DNA of 64,000 nt from positions 948,001 to 1,012,000 of the forward strand of contig JAKNDB010000067.1 in the NCBI GenBank assembly GCA_024305405.1. Direction: 5' to 3'. Below are positions 40,060 to 52,800 of the stretch, piece after piece. Both the position numbers and the translations under genes were made by a program. The notes below the pieces were generated by a model. That model was not told where the DNA came from. It saw nothing but the letters and a program-made list of their open reading frames with translations, and did not search any database. Position 1 is the stretch's first letter, and every line of letters starts with the position of its first letter. Source of the DNA: Dirofilaria immitis (lineage: Eukaryota; Nematoda; Chromadorea; Rhabditida; Onchocercidae).

Positions 40060-42571
40060 CCCATTTATCTTTTTATAAAAATATAAATTGTAATAAAATT
40101 TGTATAAATTTTATTATAATTTAAATTTTATCAATTTTTATCAATTTTATCATTGAATATCTAAATAATTTTAATTATATTTAAATAATTTTAATGTTTT
40201 CTTTTTTTTTTTGCTAATTTTTGAAATTTTATTATATTTTCAATTTTTTTAAAAAATGATATGATATATTTATTTTTCATTAGAAAATGGTTAGATAAAA
40301 TGGAGGAAGAAATTCAAAATACACCATCGTTAAGTTTGAATGAAAATGAAATTGAACATTTAATCAATCGTCATACAGCAATTCAAGAACGTATCGAGAA
40401 TGAACAAAAGGTAATTTAATTAAATGATTTTAATTAAAATTACTCTAACAGAAGGTATTTAATTAAATAATTTTAATTAAAATTACTCTAACAGAAGGTA
40501 TTTAATTAAAATTACTCTAACAGAAGGTATTTAATTGAATAATTTTAATTAAAATTACTCTAACAGAAGGTATTTAATTAAATAATTTTAATTAAAATTA
40601 TTCTAACAGAAGGTATTTAATTAAATAATTTTAATTAAAATTACTCTAACTAATATGTAAATAATAATCGAAAAGATTATGAAAAGAAAAAAGTGAAACG
40701 AAAAATATTAAATTATAATAATTTATTTGTTTTTTCTTTTTAAATTAAATAAGAGAATTTTAGTAATTTTGAATTAATTGAAATTATATTACAATTATTA
40801 TTAAATTTATTAAACAAAAAAAAGAAAAAGAAAACTTTTATTTTTTCAATTATTAAATAAAAATATGAGATTTTCAATTACAAAATGCTTATAGTTTATA
40901 TAAGTTTTTAAAACTTCAAGTTGATTAATTATAAATGAATAAATTAAATAAATAAATAAATAACTTAAAAGAAAATATATTCTTATAATAATTATAAACT
41001 ATGAAGAGAGAGAGAGTTTTCTTTAAAAAAAAAAAAAAAAAAAGAAAAGAAAAATGATACAAATGATAATCATCAAAAGAATTCGTATCTCAATACATTT
41101 CATAAGATATAGTTTGATTATTAATCGATCATCAAAATAATACAAAAATTTTTTTAAATGATAACTGATTTGACTAAAATTATTCATGATATGATTATCA
41201 ATATTGAAACAAATGAGAGAAGATTTATTTAGACATACTTTTTTCATCTTATCTTTAACCATATATTTGCATATAAATTTCAACTTTGCCATACTTCTTT
41301 ATTTCTTCCAACCTTTTTACAGTAATACCAATACAGTAATATTACAGAACTTTTTTACAGTAATATCAATAGTAATGTTACAGAAAATTCTTTATCAATA
41401 AATGATAAGTATCAGTAGCTAAGATTTTCTTTATGCTTCTATGTATTATTATTGTTAAAGATTAAAATTTTCTCGAACTTTTATCGAAATTAGCTTTTAT
41501 TTAAAATTGATCTATTTTTTAACTTATCAGACTTTGCTTTATTTTTATCAGCAACCTTTCAGCTTTATTTTATCATTTTCTTTACTTCAGTAGTAAGAGA
41601 TATACTTTTTTTTACTGATAATTCGCCTTTCCTTAAATGATAATGATATTCTGAATATCAGCATATAGATAATATTAAATGAAATACATGAAATGATAAT
41701 TTTGAGGAAAAAAAATCAAATTTTACCGTTTCTTCTATTATTCGGCATGAATCAAATTGCTCCAAATTATCATTGATAATGATAATTTAAATTTATGCTT
41801 TGATAAGAACGCTATTTAGATATTCAGAAAAATAATCATTGTCATTCTCTGCCAATTTTGATTTAAATTTAACTTTACAAGCATTCTTTGCTAACTCTCA
41901 TTTTAAATTATTTCAACATAATAAAAATATATCTGATAATATCATTTTTTTTTGCCTTTTCAATTCCTTATCTTTTGCTAAAAAAAAAAAAAAAGCAAAT
42001 TTTATATTTGATATTTTTCTGTTATCAAATGATATATATTTTAGTTACATATTAATTAATTCTAAAAAAAAAAACAAAAATCTCTTTTGTACTTGTTTAC
42101 ATTTAACAAAAAAAAAAAATTGAATTAAAATAAATCAATTAATCATTTTTTTTCAACTTTAAAATATATCATTTTACAATAAAAATAATCCAAAATAAAA
42201 TATCTATTCATTTGATAAACTTTTTTTTTTTTTTCAAACATTTCAACTTATCAATTCGTATTATCAGTAAATTTGAAAGTTTTACTATATATCAGTAATA
42301 TATCAGAAAATTTTTAATAATTCATTCAAGCAATTGCTAATTCCTCCTTTCATTAAACAAAATAAATCAATAATATAAACTATTTTTAAGTGGTTTTTTT
42401 TTTTTTTTTAAATATAACTTTTGTGCTTGATTGAATTAGTGTTTTGTTTTTTTTTTGTTCCTCTTTGGCTGATAGTGATAAAAAATAATCAAAGAATAAT
42501 TTATACTGATATAGGAAAAGAAGGTTTTTATTTCATTTAAAAAACTTTTATCTAATTTTTCTTCTCTTTCT

Positions 42572-42631
<60 letters not shown>

Positions 42632-43786
42632 GCACCCGTTCCTTTCATTAAATATGTCATTTGAAAAGAGAAAATAGGAAAAAATTTATTAAATCGAATA
42701 TTTTTTTTTATTCATTTTTAACAAATATTATTTTCTTATGTCATTTATCATACATTTTTGAATTTTTTCCATTTCAAAAATATTTAGCTTCTTTTTTCTT
42801 TCTCTCTTTCTCTCTTTCTCTCCCTCTCTCCTCTCTCTTTCTCTCTCTTTCTCTCTCCCTCTCTTTCTCCTAATGATATGTTAAATTTTAAGTAGTAACT
42901 TTGAAATTAAATGCTAACTTTTGAATGATTTAATTTCAATTTGTTTAAATTTATTTCAATTTGCATTATCTTCAAATATATGCAAAAAAAATATGAGCAA
43001 ATTTCTCTAAAATTCAATTATTTTTTTCAATAGAAAAATTAATTTTTATGGCTTCAATGATATTATTCTAAAAGTTCGATAATATTTCTTTTTTTTTTTT
43101 TAAAAAAAAGAGCCAATGGCTAAATGATTATAAAAGATAAGCAGCTATGGATAGATAAAATTAAAAATTAACCATTGGCTCTATTATAATATTACATTCT
43201 TTTCATTTTTATCTTGTTTGTTTGCTTGTTTGTTTGCTCGTTTGTTTGTTTGTTTGTTTGCTCGTTTGTTTGCTCGTTTGTTTGTTTGTTTGTTTGTTTG
43301 TTTGTTTGTTTTATATTTATTAATTTTAGTAAAATATTTGAAAAAAAAATTTTTTTTCTTTTAAAAATTTATTAATTGAAAATTATTTAAGAATTGTTTG
43401 TAAATTTTAAGAAAATTAAAAAGAAAAATATGAAATGGATTTTTTCATAAACTAATTATTTTAAAATAAATCGGTTAAAAAAGAAGAAAAAAAGTTACAG
43501 ATTGTTCGAGCATTATCAACATTTGTCGCTGTTGTAGACGAATCAGATTCTCATTTCTCATATGAAAATTTAGAAAAATTATTACAATCCGTTGGACAAA
43601 GGTTTTTCTTTTTTTTTTTTTTTTTTTTTTATTTAGATGGATAAATTCTGTTTTTTGTTTTGTTTTTTAAATGATGTATGCTCGAGAATGCTTGAGAATT
43701 TTTCGAATTGTTCGAAGAATATTTTATGGGCGAATAATTTCTTTTCTAAAGCTTAAAAAATGCTAGATGAAGAAACTGTCAAGTTT

Positions 43787-43819
<33 letters not shown>

Positions 43820-46800
43820 AAAAAGAGAAAACTTTTTACTATTTTTTTGAATTTCGATTGAGAAAAATTCTTGTTGTTTTTTGTAAATTACATACAATAA
43901 CATTTTCCAATTAAATTTTACAGGTGGATGAATGTTTGTGAATGGGCTGAAATGCGTGCACGACAATTGAATGATCTATCGGATCTGATCACTCAATATA
44001 CTTCAGCATATCGTAAAATTTTGGAATGGCTTGATAATTGGGAAACGGTAAGCCTAAAAATTTATCCATAAAACATTTAACATATAATCTGAAATATTGA
44101 AGTAAAATTTAGCATATATTTCATTCTTCTAGAAAAGTACGAAAAAAGAAAGTTATGTTATCCTCTAGATAGCAATTATCAGTATTTTACTGATAATCTT
44201 AAATAAGCTTTAGCAACGGAAGACGAAAATTTAAACATTTATAATTTTTTTTGAGCTATAATATAAATTTTTGGTAAATTTTTATCTTTCAAAATATTCA
44301 TGCTGCATAAATTCTCGACAAGTTTTATCAAAGGAATATTATCCATGTTGGATAAACTTCCGACAAGTTTTATCATTCGGATATCCATCCTAAAATTTTT
44401 TCCTCATTACTATCAAAAAGTTTAAAGTTAAAGTTCAAAGTTTTAAAATTATTATCAAGATATATCAATCTTTAATTTCATTACTATCACAGCATTATCA
44501 TAGATTAATTTTTATTCATATATATATTTCAATAATTTTAAAACTTTTACGATTATTGTTAAATAAATGAAATGAAAAGTTTTTGATCTACTTCGAGAAA
44601 TAGATTTAAATGATAGTAAATTTATCTTTGTATTTGTCTCTGTTTTTTCTCTCTCTCTCTCTCTCTCTCTTTCGTATTTTATTTCTTCTTTTAAAAATTT
44701 TAAAGTTCATTAGCTTTTTCAATCATTAGTCATTGGAATGTATCATTTTAATTATTGATAGTTGTTTTCTGATGAATCAGTTACATTTCAAAAAGATTAG
44801 AAATAAATAAATCAATTCTCTATTCAATACAATATGCTTATAAAATGCTTTTGTATTTTATCATGATATTAGCTGATAAGAAGATGAATTTCTGAATTCA
44901 AATTCTTTGCTATATTATTCATAATAAATATAATTCTAATGAAACCATCTTATATATTCTATTCATATAGTAAATAAATATAATTTATTCATATAATATT
45001 TATATAACAAAAGATAAAACATTATCTTATTTAGGTTATAATTTATGATTAATTTTAGGCCTATTCTACAAAATGATTTGTTAATTAAAGGTAAACATAT
45101 CTTATAAGCTTATTAAAAATTAGAATTAAAATATTAATTTAGAATAAGACAAATAGGAGTGATAGATTTTGAAAAGAAAAAATTGAATAAACCTGAAAGG
45201 AATAGTTAGAAAATTCGAGAATGATAACTTGACCCATGATAACTTGACCCATTCTTATCAACGTTCTTATTAATTTGATTCCAATCTTTTGAATGATTCA
45301 GTTTAATCAATAGATGGATTGTTATATAAACATTATATTAATAACCTATGTTTATCATCTGGACATATATGCAAGATAATTTCATCGGAATTGTACTTAT
45401 TATGAACAGCATATGCAAGATTCTGAAGCTACTACTATTCGCGAAGCAATAACTAATCTTCCGATCAACAATCATATCCAAAAGATCAATGAATGATTCA
45501 TTTATTTTTGAATATTATGATTAAGAAAAATCAATAATGAATGATTTAAACATATTCAATAATAATTTAAATGATTATGATCAAGGAGAAACGATATTCG
45601 ATTATGATTTATAAACAATTTTTCTTTTTTTTTTTTATTTAAAAAATTATTTAACTGTTCTTTTTGTTCTTTAAATTTAAAATTTTCATCACTTTTTATG
45701 CTTACTGTATTCGAGACTAATTTAAAATATCGAGAAATTTATTTCATCATTATTAACTCTATTTAAACCTCTAAAAGATTATAAGAATAAATGATAGCAT
45801 GAATATTTAGTATATATTTCTACATCCTAAACTAATCAGCAATATGTTTTGATAAGGAAAAGAGAAAAGTTTGTTCGTTTGATAATTTAAATATTAACCT
45901 TTAAAAGATTATAAGAATAAATGATAGCATAATTATTTATATATATTTAATATATATTTCTACATCCTAAACTAATCATCAGTATGCTTTGATAAGGAAA
46001 AGAGAAAAGTTTGTTCGTTTGATAATTTAAATATTAACCTTTAAAAGATTATAAGAATAAATGATAGCATAATTATTTATATATATTTAATATATATTTC
46101 TACATCCTAAACTAATCATCAGTATGCTTTGATAAGGAAAAGAGAAAAGTTTGATCGTTTGATAAATTTAAATATTAATTTAATATAATAATTTGAAAGT
46201 AATAATTTGTGGTAATTATTATAAAATTAATTATTTTAATTATTTATTTTTCATTTTAAATGTAATTTTTTTCAAATATTTAATATATAATTTTTAAAAT
46301 TTGTATTTAATTTTTAATTAACTTTAACTTTGACAAATTATTAAATTATATTTTAATTAAAAATTAATTTTATTTTTTTCCTTTCAAAATTATCCAATTT
46401 ATTATAAAAAATGAATATGTATTATAGGATATGAACAGGTTAAAAGCTGTAGATGAATTGAAGGAAGAGAATGAAATAGTTGATCAGGTATGTCAAATAC
46501 AAAAATTAGAATCAGCTCTTCAACAAGGTCATCCTGATTTTGTTCATCTTTCACAACTTGCCGTTGAATTGGTCAGTAAATTTGGTACTTCCAATGAAAC
46601 AGATGCTAATCAAATTCGGCAACAAATTGAAGCAATAACCCATCGTTGGGATAATATTGTTGCTCAAATTGATGAGCATTCGCATATGGTTTGTTTATTT
46701 TCTCTTCTGATAAGAAAAAAAAAAAAAGTTTAAGTTTATTTTCAACAAATTTTAATTTCTTATATCTTAAAATATTGAACTTCTTCATGTTTATCATTTT

Positions 46801-49800
46801 CAGACTTTTAGCTTATCAGAATGATGAAAATGTATTAGAAAGAAAGTTTAATATTGCCATATTTGAAGAAGTATCGTTTGTTTATCTTTTTTTTTTTTTT
46901 TTTTTTGTTCTTTTGATTTTATTTATTTTAATTTTATTTAGTTAGTAAGTAGTGGAAAAGCAGAAGCACGACAATTACAACTTGATGATAATGAAGAAGA
47001 TTATGACCTTAATGATCCAACTAAACATCATTGTTTGGAGGTGAGCAATCAGCAGGAAAATGAGTCTTCGGTAAGTTGAATTAATTTAGAACGTTAATAA
47101 AACTAAGCTGATTATTTGGATGTTAAATAAAATATGAAAAAAGCTTAATCCTTTAAGTTGGATATATTTAAGATTATATACAATTAGGTAGAAATATGAT
47201 TAGATGAATTGTTGAATTTATTTATATAAACTTTATACCATACATATGAGAATTAATTAGGCGAAAAAAAAATAAACTTAAATACCTATGAAAAGATGAA
47301 ATTTTAGGTTCAATAAAACCAGTATTAAATTAATAAAATAATTAAGCCAGGTGTGAATTAGACCATTGATGATTCTGTTTTTTTTTTTTTTTTTTTTTTT
47401 GCTTACTGAAATTGATATATAGTGCTGAGCTATGCTTGAAATCAATACAGTCTCGATATATCAAATAATTTTGTACATATTGTCATATCATCGTTTGAAC
47501 TCCATTTAACCTTTGAACTCTATTTACTATCTGCTATATTACTATCAATTTCAACCCCTCTTTATTAGACCTTAAATGCATGACAATTGTATCCGATCCG
47601 GTTTTGCATACGATAATTTTCTATGAATCAAGCGCGCATATAAATGAAAATATTCTCTCTCTTTAAACTTTCAATAGATCATCATAATTTGCTTAGTCAG
47701 CTTTTACGTAACCCATAGGCTTGAAAGGAAAATCTCATTTTTATGGCCAATATCTTGGTGAAATAAAATGTTTGGCCATTACAAGTCTGTGGCCCTTTTT
47801 ATATTGTACAAGAAATATTGATTGTAAAATTTAGATAATCAAAAGTCAATAATAGAAAATATATAGTAGTATGTATGAAATATTAGCATAAATATATATT
47901 ATTTTATCTCGAGATTCTCGAATCTCTCAATATAATAATGATAAACAGATTTTCTCTTTTTTTTATATATTTAAATATAGCTTTTGAAATAAAATAATAC
48001 ATTTATGCTAATATTATAATAGTAATTTTAATTTGATTTTTTTTTTTTAGTGTACTGTTCAATTTACCTCACATGAAACAATTGATCCGATGATTTCTTC
48101 TTCATCAACTATTTCAATCAATACGGTAATTTCACCGGTAGATAGTTTTATTGGAAATATAAATCGAATTATTGAAGAATTACAACCATTAATTGAATGG
48201 ACACATCAATTTAAGCTTAATCAAAATTCGGATGAATTTCAAAATATTATGCAAATTTATCAGGTAATTTTTAATTTAATGAAAAAAATTGATTGATATA
48301 AAATTTAATTTATTATCTTATCATTTTTATATAAATTTTATCACTTCTAAAAGTATTAGGATGAAAAGCAAAAAAAAAAAACGTTTATGTTTTTTTTTTT
48401 TTTTAGGATAAATTAAAAGAAATCAAAGAAAAGGAAGGAGAAGTGAATGAATTACATGCGGAAATGGATCGTATTCATCATCTTGATATTTCAACCGCTC
48501 AATTACAACTTGCCAAAGATTCATTTCAAAATTTTAGTCAAATATGGTTTGATATTGTTACCAAAATATCCGATGCATTAAATTCATTATCGAAGCAAAC
48601 AAATTTAATTGAAGGTTAGTTAATAAATATTTAATCTTATATTTTCATATGAAATTTTAATTTCTTCATTTTCTTTCTTATATCTGTATTAGTTTATCAA
48701 ATTGATTTTTACTTCTTGGCTAACAATCATATCATCAAATTATAAGACATTTATCGAGAATTAACTAATCTGATATATAATTTTAGATAAAGTAGTAAAA
48801 ATATTTTGTGATAATATAAAAAATAATCTAATGATTGTAAAAGAAATTATAAATTGTAAAATTAAATTTCAATATTTTCCTCTTTTTTTTTTTTTTCAGT
48901 TGAAAATGAGGAAGAAACTGAACGAATAATTGTTCAATTAAATGAATTTTTGAAAAAGCCGAGAATATAATCTCGAATTGCTCTCAAATACCACTAAGTG
49001 AACGTGAAGAACGTGTGATAAAATTACAGAAGCAACTACAAGAGCAAGATAAAAATCTTACTTTCCTAGAAACTAATCATTCTAATAAAAAAGAAGTTAG
49101 TCATTTTTAATCTTTTTATTTAATTCATTAAGTTAAAATGAATGTAAAAATGAAATGAAAATTTTTGAAATTTTCAAAAAGATAAAGTTCATTTTAAATA
49201 TGATAAATGATAATTTTAGAAAAGCTATGAAACTGTTAAGTTGTTTAGTTGTTGATCTTTTTTTTTTTTTTTTAGTAAATAAATTACGCATTCTTAAATC
49301 ATCTTGTTTATCTCGAAAGATATTAGCATTAAAAGATAATCATAAAATATATTTATCAGATAAAGACTACCTAAATCAAAGGATGGTTAATTAACAGATG
49401 AATTGAAAAAAGTTTACGTAAACAAATTAAAGATTGAAAAATCCTTAAAAGAATACAACGAAATAAAGTTGTAAATTAATTTCAACTTAGTTTCTTTTTT
49501 TTTTGAATTAGTTTTAAAGTTATGAGATTTTTTTTTAAGATTGAAAAATTGAAGAAGCATTTGGTTGAATTGCAAGAATCGGTAAATAAATTGATCGAAA
49601 AAGATCCAATTATAGAGCATTTTGAGCATTATCTTCGTTCTACTTTTCCATGTGCTGGTGATATCAGTACGTTAATCAGTGAACTTGAACGTTGTGATGT
49701 AAGCATTTTTAAAACTTTTTTTTTTTTTTATTTTATTTCATTTTTCATTTTTATTCTTAAAATGTTTTTTTTTTTATTTTAAGCTATCCTAAAATTAGTC

Positions 49801-52800
49801 TTATTTGGAAGTTTAAAAGTTAAACTTTCAATTTAACATATTCATTAATTGATTAATTAATTAATTAAATAATTAAATTAAATTAATTTCTTTAGGAATT
49901 ACTCAATGAATTGAAAAGTTTAAAATTGAAAGATCCGAAAGTTGAACAGTTGGAAAGGTTAGGCAATGCAAAACGTAACAGTCTTGCCGATTATTTAGAA
50001 AGAAGTCAACGAAATGATGAAAAAACGACAGAATCTGAAAATATGCTTTCTGCATTGACGGATCGTTTTGCGGCTTTAAAAAGTGCAAAATTAGAAGTTC
50101 CCGAACTATACAAACAATTCATGGTATATCAATCATATTTTAAACTTTCATTATTGATCAATACATTACATTATATTTATCATTGAATGATAAAATAAAT
50201 CAATAAATGGAAAAGTAAACAAATAATCCAAATAAAACTTCAATATTATCTCAAATAAGATATGATATGAAGTAAGATATACTAAAAAAAAAAAAAAAAA
50301 AAAAAGTTTATTAAACAAAAACAATTATTATTTTCAATTAAATTAATATATAATATTTTATAATCGATGAATAGTATTACTTCTCAATCTTATCTTACTT
50401 AAACTATTGTAAACAAAGCACAGAATTTAATAGTTAATTTGGTGTAGTAAAAATTCAACGTTAGAATATTTGAATCTTTAGAAGCGTAATTTCTTAAAAT
50501 TATTATTATCAATGATAATGATATATCTCTTAAAATTCAACGTTAGAATAATAATATCAAATAATGTATGATATCATTGATATTGAATCTTTAGAAGCGT
50601 AATTTCTTAAAATTATTATTATCAATGATAATGATATATCTCTTAAAATTCAACGTTAGAATAATAATATCAAATAATGTATGATATCATTGATATTGAA
50701 TTTTTCGAAGCGTAATTTTTGAAATTATTGTTATCAATGATAATGATATTTCGTTAAATATATGTCTTACTTATTTTTAATAAAAATTGTCTCAAAAAAT
50801 TTTTTTTTTTTTTTAGGAATTACAAAAGGATATCCAAAAGGTTTAGCAATTCAGAAAGAATCGGTAGTATTAAATGAAGAAATAATGTTGATAACGCTCA
50901 GTAGCTCATCATCAAGTCGTGATCGAATCTTCCAAAAATTAAAAAATCGAATGCAATTAACTGTTGCTGGATGGAGTACTCTTGAAGATGATATTGATGA
51001 AAGTATAGCATTATTACAAAAGGAAAGTAAACGTCTTCAGCAAAGTATGCGTTAAATTAGTATCTAAAATAAAATTGAAAAAAATCTATCGACGATATTT
51101 ATATGAATTGAAGAATGTTTAAGTTATGAATTATCTTCTGAACTTCATTCAAGAATCAAGAAATTATTAAATGATTATTCCGATACAAGAATGAACGAAA
51201 CAAAAATAAAAAAAAAAAAAAAAAACAAAGTTCAAATAAATTGAAATTTACCTTCACTCATGATACTGTGTTGTTAATAGCATCCATTACCGTACCTTAT
51301 CTAACAATCTTGCCTAAATATAAATCGAACTTACAGTATCGAATGATTTATTACAATTCATCATTCTAACAAATTCTCGAATTAGCTAATTTTAAATAGT
51401 TCAATTCAAATATAAAGAAAGTTTCGATTTCTACATTTCATGGAAAACTACTGATACAATAATTTTACACATATCTTCAATGATTATTGTTAATTTTAAT
51501 TTGATACTGTAAGATACTGTAACTTAAATTTTTTTTTTTTTTTTACTTATAGGTGCAATACGAGAATTTCAACGAAATATGGATGATCTTCGACGTGCTA
51601 TCGATGCAAGTCGTGATGCAACAGATGCAGAAGAATTTAGTGAACATTTATATGTTAATTTTAACTCTATATTACTTATATTAATAATAAAATAATTTCT
51701 CATAAAAATATGCTTTTTTTTTTTTTTAGAATTTGGAACATTTATATGAAACAATGGAAATGGCTGATAAAGAATTAGAAAATTTATCTACAATAAATGA
51801 ACGAGTAGCAAAAGATGTTAGCTTTCTTTATCATCTTTTTTTTTTTTTTCTGATCAAAAAAAATTTAATTAAATAAGTGATCATAGTAGTAGATATACTA
51901 TACTAATTCGTACAAAAGTATATCGAAGTATTGTAAAAGTTTTAAATTATAAAGTTTATTTAAATTTAAATTTGCCATCTTATTTGAAGCTTGATTTTGT
52001 TCGTCAACAACGTCATGATGTATTAGCGCAAGCAAAGAAACGTATTGACGAATTAGAAGCAGCAATTCGTAATTGTGAACAATTTGATAGTTCGTTAACG
52101 GAATGTCAAGCATGGTGTAATCATGTACAACTGATATTATCATGTCGAGCTGCAAATGATATTTCTGCTTTAGATGTACCTCATGAATATAAGGTAATCA
52201 TTTATTAATTAATTTATCTTTTTCATTAATTTTTATTGTAAGTTTAATTCACAAAATTAAGAGTATATTATTCAATATTCATTATAAAAAAAAAAAAAAA
52301 AAAAACGCTTCACGTGTTACGTGTGAAAATTGACGTTATAAAAATTTTGAAAAAGTTTAAATCTTTATTTTGAATATTTTGTGTGATTCTATAACACTGA
52401 TAAGTGTATTATTATTATTATTATTATTGTTAACGATAAATGAGTGATAATCAATAAATGCTAATTGAATGAATGAATAAACTTTGAATTAATCAAATAA
52501 TACAATATTATTTTACTTCTAATATATGAAATATGATAATGTTTTTTGAATTCTTTAAAAAAAAAAAGAATGAATATTTGATCAATTATCAAATCAGTTA
52601 GCTAAAAATTTTATTTCGACTATCAGTTGTGTGAGAGTGATAAATGAAATGAGAAGGGATAAATTAAGCAGCTATAGAATAATTGAAAATTGTGTATAAA
52701 TGTATATATATATATATCAGAAATGAGATATAAGAAATACGATATGATATATAAATATTAATATATATGTTTCTGAAATTGATAACAAAAATCGATTGAT

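Noticed and set aside
47560..47820. Less AT-rich patch in dys-1 intron 14 as a hidden exon or internal promoter (TATAAATG near 47640)
   Set aside because: No frame with splice sites and no spectrin-like sequence; the promoter-like words are too short to support a call.
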